The notes beneath the pieces are model-generated. The model was not told the DNA's origin. It did not search any database and was given only the letters and a program-made list of their open reading frames with translations. Both the position numbers and the translations under genes were made by a program. 64,000 nucleotides of DNA, taken from Paramagnetospirillum kuznetsovii (GTDB taxonomy: Bacteria > Pseudomonadota > Alphaproteobacteria > Rhodospirillales > Magnetospirillaceae). The stretch covers positions 1 through 64,000 of the forward strand of contig NZ_PGTO01000016.1 of the NCBI RefSeq assembly GCF_003284725.1. The letters are read 5' to 3'. This document shows positions 18,463 to 27,542 of this stretch, in pieces (positions within the stretch are counted from its first letter, which is position 1; each line of letters begins with the position of its first letter).

Positions 18463-20108
18463 AATTCTGCGCCGTCATCCCCAGCCATGATCACTGGAAG
18501 GCCCTGCCCGCCATCGTGGCGCGCCTGCGCGACGAAGGCCTGCCGGTCTTCATCATGGATGACGGCAGCAAGGCCGAGGCCGCCGCCGCCATCAAAGCCC
18601 TTCACGATCCGGCCCAAGGGGTGGTGGTTGCGCGATTGGCCGTCAATGGCGGCAAGGGTGTCGCCGTGCTGGCCGGATTCGCCCTGGCGGTGGAGGGGGG
18701 CTACAGCCACGCGGTCCAGGTGGATGCCGATGGCCAGCACGACCTGGATGCCTTGCCCCGGCTGTTGGAAGCCGCCCGTGCCAATCCGGCGGCCGTGGTC
18801 AGCGGCGCGCCGGTCTATGATGGGACGGTGCCCAAGGGCCGCCAGATCGGGCGCTGGATCACCCATCTGTGGGTTTTCGTGGAAACCCTGTCACTGCGGA
18901 TTACGGATTCCATGTGCGGGTTCCGGGTCTATCCGCTGTCGCCCTGCATGGATTTGCTGGCGAAAGAGCGGGTCGGCCAGCGCATGGATTTCGATACCGA
19001 CATCATCGTGCGGCTGTTCTGGCGGGGGGTGGCGCCTGTCATGATTCCGGTGAAGGTGACCTATCCGAGCGACAACACATCCAACTTCCATGTCTGGAAG
19101 GACAATGCGCGGATCAGTTGGATGCACACAAAGCTCGTCTTCCACATGCTGACTCATTTGCCGTCGGTGCTGGCCAATCGTCCGCCCGTGATCGGAGGCT
19201 CCCACTGGGCCAAGCTGGGGGAGCGCGGAGCCCTGTGGGGGCTGCGATTCGTCGCGCTGTCCTATCGCGTTCTTGGGCGTGCGGCCTGCGCCTGGGTGAT
19301 GGCGCCCATTGTCGCCTACTTCTTCGCCACCGGGACGTCGCAGCGCCGGGCATCGCGGCACTATCTTGCTCGGGCGCTCGGGCGGCAACCCGGTCTTGTG
19401 GACGGCTTGCGCCATGCCATGAGTTTCGCCGGGCGGGCCTTGGATGCCTTTGCCGCCTGGACCGGCGCCATTGGCCCGGATGCCATGTCGGTGGACGATC
19501 CCGCGCGGCTGGCCGCCATGGTCGCCGATCCGAGGGGCGCTCTGCTGGTGGTGTCCCATCACGGCAATGCCGAGTTGTCTCACGCCCTGATGGACCCGTG
19601 CATTCGGCGAAGGTTGACCGTTCTGGTCCATACCCGTCATGCCGAGAACTATAACCGGCTGCTGGCCCGCCACCGGGGCGAGGCGGCGGCCCGGATGATC
19701 CAGGTCACCGAGATCGGCCCGGAAACCGCCATCATGCTGCGCGATTGCATCGAGCGGGGCGAATGGGTGGCCATGGCCGGTGACAGGGTTCCTGTCCTTT
19801 CGGCGGGGCGCACGGTTCGGGTACCCTTCTTGGGTGCCGAAGCGGAATTCTCGCAAGGCCCCTGGCTGTTGGCCGGTCTGCTGGGATGCCCTGTCCATCT
19901 GCTGTTTTGTCGGCGCGACCGGCCGGGACATTGGCGTCTGGCGCTGGAACCCTTCGCCGCCAAGGTGGAATTGGTTCGGGGGCACAGAGAGGCCGCCATG
20001 GCTGAATTGGCGGCGCGCTATGCCCGCAGGCTGGAACGGGAATGCCGCGAGGAACCCTGGCAGTGGTACAATTTCTTCGACTTCTGGGCCGGAGGCCAAG
20101 CCCGATGA
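18459..20108 (+). CDS. apeJ: Bifunctional family 2 glycosyltransferase / lipid A-type acyltransferase
   Basis: A 549-residue fusion. Residues 1-235 are a GT-A glycosyltransferase (IPSHDHWKALP, IMDDGSKAE, VDADGQHDLDALP, DSMCGFRVYP). Residues about 255-545 are an LpxL/HtrB-type acyltransferase with LVVSHHGNAELS, RHAENYNRLL and a WVAMAGDRVPV segment. Such two-part proteins are typical of aryl polyene loci, where they are thought to build or acylate the glycolipid anchor that carries the polyene. Joined by 4-base overlaps to the ligase gene before and the thioesterase gene after. Confidence 0.85.
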   Translation: MKFCAVIPSHDHWKALPAIVARLRDEGLPVFIMDDGSKAEAAAAIKALHDPAQGVVVARLAVNGGKGVAVLAGFALAVEGGYSHAVQVDADGQHDLDALPRLLEAARANPAAVVSGAPVYDGTVPKGRQIGRWITHLWVFVETLSLRITDSMCGFRVYPLSPCMDLLAKERVGQRMDFDTDIIVRLFWRGVAPVMIPVKVTYPSDNTSNFHVWKDNARISWMHTKLVFHMLTHLPSVLANRPPVIGGSHWAKLGERGALWGLRFVALSYRVLGRAACAWVMAPIVAYFFATGTSQRRASRHYLARALGRQPGLVDGLRHAMSFAGRALDAFAAWTGAIGPDAMSVDDPARLAAMVADPRGALLVVSHHGNAELSHALMDPCIRRRLTVLVHTRHAENYNRLLARHRGEAAARMIQVTEIGPETAIMLRDCIERGEWVAMAGDRVPVLSAGRTVRVPFLGAEAEFSQGPWLLAGLLGCPVHLLFCRRDRPGHWRLALEPFAAKVELVRGHREAAMAELAARYARRLERECREEPWQWYNFFDFWAGGQAR

Positions 20109-20515
20109 TAACGGCGGAAATCACCGTGACGGCGCAGTTCTACGACCTCGATCCCATGCAGGTGGTCTGGCACGGCAATTACCCGCGATTTCTGGAAGAG
20201 GCCCGCTGCGCCTTGCTGAACCTGATCGGCTACAACTACGTGGAAATGGAACAGTCGGGGTATCTATGGCCCATCGTGGATATGCGGCTGAAATATGTGC
20301 GGCCCATCCGCTTCGCCCAGACGGTGACGGTGGAGGCGAAGCTGGTGGAATACGAAAATCGCCTGCGGGTCGACTACCGCATCCGGGATCAGGCAACGGG
20401 CGAAGTCCTGACCAAGGCCAGTACCATCCAATTGGCGGTGGCGGCCAAGACCCAGGAATTGTGCATTGAATGTCCCGCCGCCTTGGTCGATCGGGTGAAG
20501 AGGTTGCTGCCATGA
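20105..20515 (+). CDS. apeK: 4-hydroxybenzoyl-CoA thioesterase-family hotdog protein
   Basis: A 136-residue single hotdog domain. The catalytic acid region is YDLDPMQVVWHGNYPRFLEE (residues about 13-32), matching the Asp-containing D-x-D/M-G-H-V-H-Y pattern of the 4HBT family with some change. In aryl polyene loci it is the thioesterase thought to edit or release acyl chains from ACP. ATG 20105 overlaps the preceding stop by 4 bases. Confidence 0.85.
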   Translation: MITAEITVTAQFYDLDPMQVVWHGNYPRFLEEARCALLNLIGYNYVEMEQSGYLWPIVDMRLKYVRPIRFAQTVTVEAKLVEYENRLRVDYRIRDQATGEVLTKASTIQLAVAAKTQELCIECPAALVDRVKRLLP

Positions 20516-21090
20516 GGGCTGTTCTGGCGCTGCTTCTGCTCTTGATATCCGGTCCGGTCCTGGCCGATCCGGCGGTGCTCAAGGATGGCGATATCTTGCG
20601 CGGACGCTTTGTCCAGGAACGCCACATGCAAGGATTCGCCAATCCCATCCGTTCCGAGGGGGACTTCGTGGTGGCGCCGGGACGCGGCTTGATCTGGCGG
20701 GCACAGACACCCTTCGCGGTCACCACCGTGGTGACCAATGCCGGGCTGGTGCAATCGGTCAATGGGACGGAAACCACCCGTCTGGCCGCGTCCCGGCTGC
20801 CGTTTTTGTCACGGCTCTACGACATGATGGCCGGTGCCCTGGCCGGGGATTGGCATGCCCTTGATGGGGTTTTCGTCGTCGGGCGCGCGGGCAATACGGT
20901 GACGTTGACACCGAAGGGAGACGATGACCGCACCGGCGCCCAGATCGCGGGCATCACCGCCACTTTGGGCCGCTTCGTCGATGGGGTGGAGATCCGAAAG
21001 CCCAATGGCGATTTCGACCGGCTGCGCTTTAGCGATCAACTTCTGAATACCCGCCCCCTGGATGCCGCCGAGGCGGGTTTGCTGAAATGA
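20512..21090 (+). CDS. apeL: LolA-like periplasmic carrier of the aryl polyene locus
   Basis: A 192-residue exported protein. The N-terminus is a classical signal peptide (MRAVLALLLLLISGPVLADP), probably cleaved after ALAD-type VLA. The mature part shows LolA-type beta-strand patterning (GRFVQERHM, GDFVVAPGRGLIWR, LIWRAQTPF). It is expected to carry the finished lipid-linked polyene across the periplasm to the outer membrane together with the exporter and lipoprotein encoded next. It has 4-base overlaps with both neighbours. Confidence 0.85.
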   Translation: MRAVLALLLLLISGPVLADPAVLKDGDILRGRFVQERHMQGFANPIRSEGDFVVAPGRGLIWRAQTPFAVTTVVTNAGLVQSVNGTETTRLAASRLPFLSRLYDMMAGALAGDWHALDGVFVVGRAGNTVTLTPKGDDDRTGAQIAGITATLGRFVDGVEIRKPNGDFDRLRFSDQLLNTRPLDAAEAGLLK

Positions 21091-23333
21091 GACGGGTTCT
21101 GGCCCTGATCTGGCTGCTGGTGGTACTGGCCGCCCTGGGCTATGTGGCGGTGCAATCCGTCCAGGGATTGCGATTGGAAACCGATATCCTGGCGCTGCTG
21201 CCCCGCGAGGACCAGGATCCCGTCTTGCAATCGGCCAAGGATCGCATGGCGCAAAACCTGGCGGGGCGGGCCGTCATCCTGGTGGGACATCCAAGCCGGG
21301 AGGTGGCGCGGGCCGAGGCCCTGAACCTGCGCCGGAATTTGCTGCGATCGGGCCTGATCAAGCCCAACACCGACATTCCCGATCAGGACGCCATCCGGCG
21401 CCTGGGCGCCGCCTATTTCCCCCATCGGGCGGGACTGCTGTCCGAGCCGGACCGGCAACGACTGGGGGCGGGGCAGGGCGAGCCGTTGGTGACCCGAGCC
21501 TTATCGCAGATTTTCGGCTTTGGCGGCGTCGCGGATTCCCGGCTGCTTGCCCGAGATCCCTTCATGCTGTTTCCCGCTTTCCTGGGCGATCTTCCGGTTC
21601 CGGCCAATCGCCTGGTCATGGACGGGGGAATGCCCAGCGTGGCGGATGGTCCTATCACCTGGGTTCTGGTCAGCGTGATGTTGGCGGGCGAGCCCTATGC
21701 CTTGGATTTTCAGCGTCGCTTTGTCGAGGCGGTCCAGGCCCCGTCCGGCGTCGCGCTGCTTCGCCTGGGGGCGGTGTTCTTCGCCCAGGCCGGGGCGGAA
21801 CAGGCAACCGCCGAATCCTCGCGGGTCGGGGCCATATCCATGGCCGGGACGGTCTTGCTGGTCTTGCTGGCCTTCCGCTCCGTCGGTCCCCTGGTTCTGT
21901 CGGTGCTGGCCATCGGGACGGGATTGCTGACGGCGCTGGCGGCATGTCTGTGGCTGTTCGGATCGGTCCATGTGGCGGCCCAGTTGTTCGGCGCCAGCCT
22001 GATCGGTATCAGTGTGGATTATGCCCTGCTCTATTTCGGGCAGGTCTTCACGGTGCGTACCGCACCGTCACAGCGATTGAAGCATGTGCTTCCCGGCCTG
22101 ACCTTGGGCATGGTCACCACGGTGATCGGCTATGGAAGCCTGGCGCTGTCGCCCTTTCCAGGATTGAAGCAGGTGGCTCTGCTTTCCGCCGTCGGCTTGA
22201 TCGGCTCCTTTCTGACCGTCCTGCTCTGGTTTCCGCTCTTGGACCGCGCCCCAGGCCGGTCCTTGAACTCCAAGGCGGCGGCCATGGCGGCGGCGCTGTG
22301 GCGGTTTTGGTCCGAGGCGCGTTTCCAAGTTGCCCGCAAGGCGGTCTTGGCGCTGCTGGCTTTGCTGACCGTCTGGGGGATGACGCGGATTGAACCCGAC
22401 GACGATGTCCGCCGTCAGCAAGGCTTGTCCCCGGTCCTGGTGGCCGAGCAGTCGGCCATCCAGCGTCTGACCGGTCTGGGCCAGAATACCCGCTTCTTTC
22501 TGGTGCAAGGGGAATCAGAACAGCAGGTGCTGGAACGGGAAGAAGCCTTGGGCGACAGACTTTCCGGTTTGACCGGCTGGCAGTCCGCCGCCCGGTTCGT
22601 GCCGTCTTTCCGGCGGCAGGCGGACAATGCGCGATTGGTCCAAACGGCGCTGATCGATCCCCATCTCGCCGCCTATCGGGCTCGGTTGGGCATGGCGGAG
22701 ATAGAGGCGGTCGCCGTCTCCGATACACCTCTCGATCTGGCTATGATCCGCAGCGTCGGGGCCTTGCCCATTCTTGACAGCCTGATCCTGGACGATGCGA
22801 TGCATGCGGTCATCTTGGACGGCGGAGCCGACACGGATGCGCTTCGCATGGCCGCCCAGGGCTTGGAGGGTGTGCGGTTGATCGATCCGGTCGGCGATAT
22901 CAGCCGGCTGTTGGAAGCCTATCGGCACCGTGCCCTGATGTTGCTGGCGGTCTCCACGGTTCTGATGGTGCCGGTCCTGGTTTGGCGCTATGGGCGAAGT
23001 GGGGCGGTCAGGGTGCTGGCACCGGCCTTGGCGGCCATCATCGCCACGCCGCCGCTATTGGCGCTTGCCGGTTTAGGCTTCAGCTTTTTTGGCGCCATGG
23101 CGCTTGTCCTGGTCTTGTCCATCGGCACCGATTACGGCGTGTTTTGCGCCGAGGACAAGGTCCATGACCCGGTCACCCTGGTCTCGGTGTGGCTGGCCAT
23201 GATCACGACCTTGCTGTCCTTCGGCCTGCTTGCGCTCAGCGATGTCGCCGCCGTCAAGGCGTTCGGAGCAACCATGCTGGTCGGCGTCTTGACGGCCTTC
23301 CTTTTGGCGCCTTCCGCCGGACGCAGGCCTTGA
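21087..23333 (+). CDS. apeM: MMPL/RND-superfamily exporter of the aryl polyene locus
   Basis: A 748-residue inner membrane transporter. It has the RND half-repeat layout: one N-terminal helix (about 5-25), a large periplasmic domain (about 30-235), a helix block (about 240-410), a second periplasmic domain (about 425-610) and a second block of helices (about 615-745). The signature segments ISVDYALLYFGQ and LSIGTDYGVFCAE occupy the fourth-helix position of each half. Proposed role: extraction of the polyene lipid from the inner membrane to the LolA-like carrier. 4-base overlap with the previous gene. Confidence 0.85.
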   Translation: MRRVLALIWLLVVLAALGYVAVQSVQGLRLETDILALLPREDQDPVLQSAKDRMAQNLAGRAVILVGHPSREVARAEALNLRRNLLRSGLIKPNTDIPDQDAIRRLGAAYFPHRAGLLSEPDRQRLGAGQGEPLVTRALSQIFGFGGVADSRLLARDPFMLFPAFLGDLPVPANRLVMDGGMPSVADGPITWVLVSVMLAGEPYALDFQRRFVEAVQAPSGVALLRLGAVFFAQAGAEQATAESSRVGAISMAGTVLLVLLAFRSVGPLVLSVLAIGTGLLTALAACLWLFGSVHVAAQLFGASLIGISVDYALLYFGQVFTVRTAPSQRLKHVLPGLTLGMVTTVIGYGSLALSPFPGLKQVALLSAVGLIGSFLTVLLWFPLLDRAPGRSLNSKAAAMAAALWRFWSEARFQVARKAVLALLALLTVWGMTRIEPDDDVRRQQGLSPVLVAEQSAIQRLTGLGQNTRFFLVQGESEQQVLEREEALGDRLSGLTGWQSAARFVPSFRRQADNARLVQTALIDPHLAAYRARLGMAEIEAVAVSDTPLDLAMIRSVGALPILDSLILDDAMHAVILDGGADTDALRMAAQGLEGVRLIDPVGDISRLLEAYRHRALMLLAVSTVLMVPVLVWRYGRSGAVRVLAPALAAIIATPPLLALAGLGFSFFGAMALVLVLSIGTDYGVFCAEDKVHDPVTLVSVWLAMITTLLSFGLLALSDVAAVKAFGATMLVGVLTAFLLAPSAGRRP

Positions 23334-23407
23334 TCCGGCGATTCCCGGTTTCTCGCCTTGGTAAGGTGATGCTATCTTTCGCCAATTATTCCTTTTACCG
23401 AAGTGCC

Positions 23408-23956
23408 ATGCGTCGTTTCGCCCTTTGCCTTTTATGCGTCGTATTGCCGGGATGTGCTGCCGCGCCGACGTCTGGTGAACAGGTGCTGGTGGCGCCGGGC
23501 ATCACGCTGGATTTGCCCAGCCCGGCGGATCTCGGCCGCTCGGTCGAGGTGGTGCAGTTGGTCACCGCCCGGCACGATGGCGAAAGCTTCGTTTTCGAAG
23601 GCAGACTGCTGATCCGGCCCGATCGTCTGGTTCTGGTCGGCAGCGACAGCATGGGGCGCCGCGCCATGACGGTGACCTGGGAGGCGGGCAAGGTCGAGGT
23701 GGAGCGCGCCTCATGGCTGCCCGAAACCTTGCGGCCTGAAAACATCCTGGCCGATATCGTGCTGCTTTATTGGCCGGAAGCGGTGGTCCGCAACGCCATC
23801 AAGGGCGCGGAGCTTACCCAATGGGCGGGGAACCGCAGGGTGGGGGACGCGATTCTTGTTTCCTGGCAGGGCGAACCCTGGTCCGGCGGCAGTCGCCTGC
23901 GCAATATTCCCTGGGGCTATGATCTGGACATCCAATCCGTGACGGTCGGGCCATGA
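23408..23956 (+). CDS. apeN: DUF3261-type outer membrane lipoprotein of the aryl polyene locus
   Basis: A 182-residue lipoprotein. The signal peptide ends in a lipobox (VVLPGC, Cys near residue 16). The mature protein is LolB-like in pattern, with alternating strands and a C-terminal IPWGYDLDIQSV. Together with the LolA-like protein and the MMPL exporter it would complete a dedicated Lol-like route for the polyene lipid. ATG 23408 gives the compact signal peptide; earlier in-frame starts at 23369 or before would bury it. A 74-bp gap before it is the only real gap inside this operon. Its stop overlaps the ketosynthase start. Confidence 0.8.
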   Translation: MRRFALCLLCVVLPGCAAAPTSGEQVLVAPGITLDLPSPADLGRSVEVVQLVTARHDGESFVFEGRLLIRPDRLVLVGSDSMGRRAMTVTWEAGKVEVERASWLPETLRPENILADIVLLYWPEAVVRNAIKGAELTQWAGNRRVGDAILVSWQGEPWSGGSRLRNIPWGYDLDIQSVTVGP

Positions 23957-25146
23957 CCCTTTATCTCCCGGCCATGGCCGTATCAACCTGCCTGGGGCAC
24001 GGCAAGGCCGCCACCATTGACCCCCTGATGGCGGGCAGCCGCGCGGGGCTGCGGTCACGCGACGATTTCCTGCCCGGCCGATCGGTTCCCCTGGGCGGAC
24101 TGGCGGTGGAGCCTGGTCCGCTGCCCAGCGAATTTGCCAAGTGGGACAGCCGGAACAACCGCCTTTTGGCCGCGTTGGCCCTGGAAATCGAAGACGGGAT
24201 CACGGCGGCCATCGACCGCTTTGGCCCCCATCGCATCGCGGTGGTGATCGGCACCAGCACCTCGGGCATCGCAGAAGGAGAAGCCGCCGTCGCGACCCAC
24301 CAGGCCACCGGCATTTGGCCGGACGGCTTTCATTATCGTCGGCAGGAAACCGGAAGCGGCGCGGCTTTCCTGGCCCAATTGCTGGGGATATCCGGACCGG
24401 CCTATGTGGTTGCCACCGCCTGTTCCTCAAGCGCGAAGGCACTGGCCAGCGCCCGGCGCCTGATCCGGGCCGGCGTCGTGGATGCGGCCATAGCCGGTGG
24501 TGCCGATACCCTGTGCCGCATGACGGTCGCCGGTTTCGCCTCGCTCGAGGCTTTGTCGTCCCAACCATGCAATCCGTTCAGCGTCAACCGCTCCGGGATC
24601 ACCATCGGCGAGGGCGGCGCTTTGTTCCTGCTGACTCCCGATCCGGCGGAGGTGGTCCTGGCGGGAATCGGCGAGACCTCCGACGCCCATCATGTCAGTG
24701 CCCCCGATCCCGACGGAAAGGGGGCGTTGGATGCCATGACCGCCGCCTTGGCCGATGCGGCTCTGTCGCCGACCCAAATCGGCTATGTCAATCTGCACGG
24801 CACGGCGACACCGCTCAACGATGCCATGGAGAGCAAGGCGGTGGCCGCCCTGTTCGATTTCCCCGTGACCTGCGGTTCAACCAAGGCCATGACAGGCCAT
24901 ACCTTGGGAGCCGCGGGGGCGGTCGAGGCCGCTTTCCTGTGGATGACGCTTTCACGGGACTGGAACCCCGATCGGTTGGTTCCGCCCCATCCGTGGGATG
25001 GCATTGCCGATCCCGCCCTGCCGCCCTTGGCCATGGCCCTCCCTGGGGCGCGCTTGCCGGTTGGAGCATCGGCCGCACTCAGCAATTCCTTTGCCTTTGG
25101 CGGCAGCAATTGCTGTGTCGCCCTGCGTCGGGGAGACGGGCAATGA
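23953..25146 (+). CDS. apeO: Beta-ketoacyl-ACP synthase of the aryl polyene locus
   Basis: A 397-residue KAS I/II-type condensing enzyme. The catalytic set is complete: C157 in VATACSSSAK, H282 in NLHGTATPLND, K311 and H316 in STKAMTGHTLGA. It is expected to extend the aryl-primed chain with malonyl-ACP, in complex with the Cys-less chain length factor at 14328. Family glycine-rich C-terminus SNSFAFGGSN is present. 4-base overlaps link it to the lipoprotein gene and the dehydratase gene. Confidence 0.9.
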   Translation: MTLYLPAMAVSTCLGHGKAATIDPLMAGSRAGLRSRDDFLPGRSVPLGGLAVEPGPLPSEFAKWDSRNNRLLAALALEIEDGITAAIDRFGPHRIAVVIGTSTSGIAEGEAAVATHQATGIWPDGFHYRRQETGSGAAFLAQLLGISGPAYVVATACSSSAKALASARRLIRAGVVDAAIAGGADTLCRMTVAGFASLEALSSQPCNPFSVNRSGITIGEGGALFLLTPDPAEVVLAGIGETSDAHHVSAPDPDGKGALDAMTAALADAALSPTQIGYVNLHGTATPLNDAMESKAVAALFDFPVTCGSTKAMTGHTLGAAGAVEAAFLWMTLSRDWNPDRLVPPHPWDGIADPALPPLAMALPGARLPVGASAALSNSFAFGGSNCCVALRRGDGQ

Positions 25147-25589
25147 GTCTGCCTTGGCCCATGGAGAGCCTGCTTCCCCATGCGTGGCCCATGCTGCTGC
25201 TGGATGACGCCCTAAGCCATGGCGACGACTGCGTCGCCACCCGGGTCACCATCCGGCCCGATCATCCCTTTGCAACATCCGAGGGCGTTCCTGGGCATGT
25301 CGGTATCGAATTGATGGCCCAGACCTGTGGTGCCTGGGCCGGGCTTAATGCCCGCAAGCAAGCAGAGCCGGTCCGCGTCGGCTATCTGCTGGGGACGCGG
25401 CGTTATACGGTGGACCGGTCGTGGTTCCGGTTTGGCGATGTCCTCGATATTCAGGCCAAATTGCTGTTTCGCGATCAGGGCATGGGCGTCTTCCAATGCA
25501 GGATCATGGTCGAGGGCAAGCCTGTCGCCGAGGCGCAGATCAATGTCTATCAGCCGGATGGGGATGGACTGGAAGTGGGGGACGCATGA
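25143..25589 (+). CDS. apeP: 3-hydroxyacyl-ACP dehydratase-like hotdog protein
   Basis: A 148-residue hotdog-fold protein of the FabA/FabZ relatives in aryl polyene loci. Seen: LLPHAWPMLLLDD at the N-terminus and GHVGIELMAQTCGAWAG, corresponding to the hotdog helix with its conserved Glu. It is the second dehydratase of the locus beside the one fused to the ligase. In studied systems the two together produce the all-conjugated chain. ATG 25143 overlaps the ketosynthase stop by 4 bases. Confidence 0.85.
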   Translation: MSLPWPMESLLPHAWPMLLLDDALSHGDDCVATRVTIRPDHPFATSEGVPGHVGIELMAQTCGAWAGLNARKQAEPVRVGYLLGTRRYTVDRSWFRFGDVLDIQAKLLFRDQGMGVFQCRIMVEGKPVAEAQINVYQPDGDGLEVGDA

Positions 25590-26305
25590 CGGCGCGCACC
25601 ATCCTCGTGACCGGGGCAAGCAAGGGAATCGGCGCTGCCGTCGCTCGCAGATTGGCCGAGGACGGCTTTACCGTCCTTGCCCATTACCACTCCGACGAGG
25701 CGGGGGTGAAAGCGACCTTGGCCGCCATGGGCGGCAGGGGGCGTTCCATTCAATTCGACATCGCGGATCGGGACGGATGCCGCGCCGCCTTGGAAGCCGA
25801 CATGGCGGCCCACGGCCCCTATTGGGGCATCGTGCTCAATGCGGGCATTGCCCGCGACACCGCCTTTCCCGCCATGGAGGATGAGGATTGGGACTTGGTC
25901 GTCGATACCAATCTGGGCGGTTTCTACAATGTCCTCCGCCCGGCGGTGATGCCCATGGTATCGGCCAGGAAGGGCGGGCGGATCGTCACCCTGTCCTCGG
26001 TTTCCGGCTTGGTGGGCAATCGGGGCCAGGTCAATTATTCCGCGGCCAAGGCGGGCATCATCGGCGCCACCAAATCCCTGGCCCTTGAACTGGCCAAGCG
26101 GGCCATCACGGTCAATTGCGTGGCGCCGGGCCTGATCGATACCCAGATGATCAGCGGCGTGCCGCTGGACGAAGTGATGAAGCTGATCCCCATGCGCCGC
26201 TTGGGCAAGTCGGAAGAGGTGGCGGATCTGGTCGCCTTCCTGTGTTCCAATTCCGCCGGATACATCACCCGGCAGGTCATTTCCGTCAATGGAGGGATGG
26301 TGTGA
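25586..26305 (+). CDS. apeQ: 3-oxoacyl-ACP reductase (short-chain dehydrogenase)
   Basis: A 239-residue SDR of the FabG type that reduces the 3-ketoacyl intermediate with NADPH. Cofactor motif TGASKGIG at 9-16, NAG motif LNAGIARD near 84-91, and catalytic S138, Y151 and K155 in the usual spacing. C-terminal GYITRQVISVNGGMV is FabG-like. It overlaps its neighbours by 4 bases upstream and 1 base (TGATG) downstream. Confidence 0.9.
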   Translation: MTARTILVTGASKGIGAAVARRLAEDGFTVLAHYHSDEAGVKATLAAMGGRGRSIQFDIADRDGCRAALEADMAAHGPYWGIVLNAGIARDTAFPAMEDEDWDLVVDTNLGGFYNVLRPAVMPMVSARKGGRIVTLSSVSGLVGNRGQVNYSAAKAGIIGATKSLALELAKRAITVNCVAPGLIDTQMISGVPLDEVMKLIPMRRLGKSEEVADLVAFLCSNSAGYITRQVISVNGGMV

Positions 26306-27531
26306 TGCGCCGAGTGGCCGTTACCGGCATGGCCGGCATCACCGCGCTGGGCAATGACTGGCCCACCATCGAAGCGGCGTTCAGGGACCAGCGTACCGGC
26401 GTGCGGGCGATGGTGCCGGAATGGGATCGCTTCACCGGGATCAATACAAGGCTGGCCGCGCCGGTCCTGGGATTCGTCGCGCCGGATCATTGGCCGCGCA
26501 AGAAGACGCGGACCATGGGACGGGTCGCCACCATGGCGGTGGCCGCCAGCGAGGCGGCCCTGGCCGACGCCGGTCTTCTGGGGCATGCGGTGGTGACGTC
26601 GGGGCGGACCGGAGCGGCCTATGGATCATCCTTCGGCAGCCCCGACGCGGTGCTGGGCTTCTTCGAGCTGAAGATGAACGGGACGTCGCGCAATCTGAAC
26701 GCCACCACCTATATCCAGATGATGAGCCATACCGCCTTGGTCAATATCGGTCTGTTCTTCGGGATTACGGGCCGCATGATTCCCACCTCCAGCGCCTGCA
26801 CCTCGGGCAGCCAAGCCATCGGCTATGCCGCCGAGGCCATCCGGATGGGCAAGGCGGATGTCATGATCGCGGGCGGTGCCGAGGAGTTGGACATCACCGA
26901 TTCCGCCGTGTTCGATACCCTGTTCGCGACATCGACCAAGAACGACACTCCCCAACAGGCTCCCAGGCCTTACGACCGTGATCGCGATGGTCTGGTGATC
27001 GGCGAAGGCGCCGCCACCCTGATCCTGGAAGAGTGGGAGCGCGCCAAGGCGAGAGGGGCCGTGATCCACGCCGAACTGGTCGGGTTCGGAACCAATTCCG
27101 ACGGCAATCACGTCACCCAGCCCCAGGCCGAAACCATGGAAGTGGCATTGCGTCTGGCCCTGGAGGATGCCGGTCTGGCGCCGGATGCCATCGCCTTGGT
27201 CAACGGACATGGCACGGCCACGGAATGGGGGGATATCGCCGAATCCCAAGCCACCGCCAAGGTGTTCGGGCCACGCATTCCCATCCATTCCCTGAAAAGC
27301 TATTTCGGCCATTCCCTGGGCGCTTGCGGCTCCATGGAGGCCTGGCTGGGGATCAATATGATGAAGGACGGCTGGGTTTGCCCGACGGCCAATCTGGTGA
27401 GCGTGGACGAGCGCTGCGCTCCGCTTGACTATGTGATGGGGGAGGGGCGGACCATGGCGGTGGAGCACTTCATGTCCAACAACTTCGCGTTCGGCGGCAT
27501 CAACACCTCATTGATTTTCCGGCGGGTTTAG
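26305..27531 (+). CDS. apeR: Second beta-ketoacyl-ACP synthase of the aryl polyene locus
   Basis: A 408-residue ketosynthase with a full active site: C165 in SSACTSGSQ, H302 in NGHGTATEWGD, K331 and H336 in LKSYFGHSLGACGS. It is more distant from FabF than the first one. In aryl polyene systems the second ketosynthase is proposed to perform the initial condensation on the aromatic starter. It is the last gene of the operon and is followed after 11 bp by the end of the convergent lipoprotein gene. Confidence 0.9.
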   Translation: MRRVAVTGMAGITALGNDWPTIEAAFRDQRTGVRAMVPEWDRFTGINTRLAAPVLGFVAPDHWPRKKTRTMGRVATMAVAASEAALADAGLLGHAVVTSGRTGAAYGSSFGSPDAVLGFFELKMNGTSRNLNATTYIQMMSHTALVNIGLFFGITGRMIPTSSACTSGSQAIGYAAEAIRMGKADVMIAGGAEELDITDSAVFDTLFATSTKNDTPQQAPRPYDRDRDGLVIGEGAATLILEEWERAKARGAVIHAELVGFGTNSDGNHVTQPQAETMEVALRLALEDAGLAPDAIALVNGHGTATEWGDIAESQATAKVFGPRIPIHSLKSYFGHSLGACGSMEAWLGINMMKDGWVCPTANLVSVDERCAPLDYVMGEGRTMAVEHFMSNNFAFGGINTSLIFRRV

Positions 27532-27542
27532 GCCGGAAAGAA

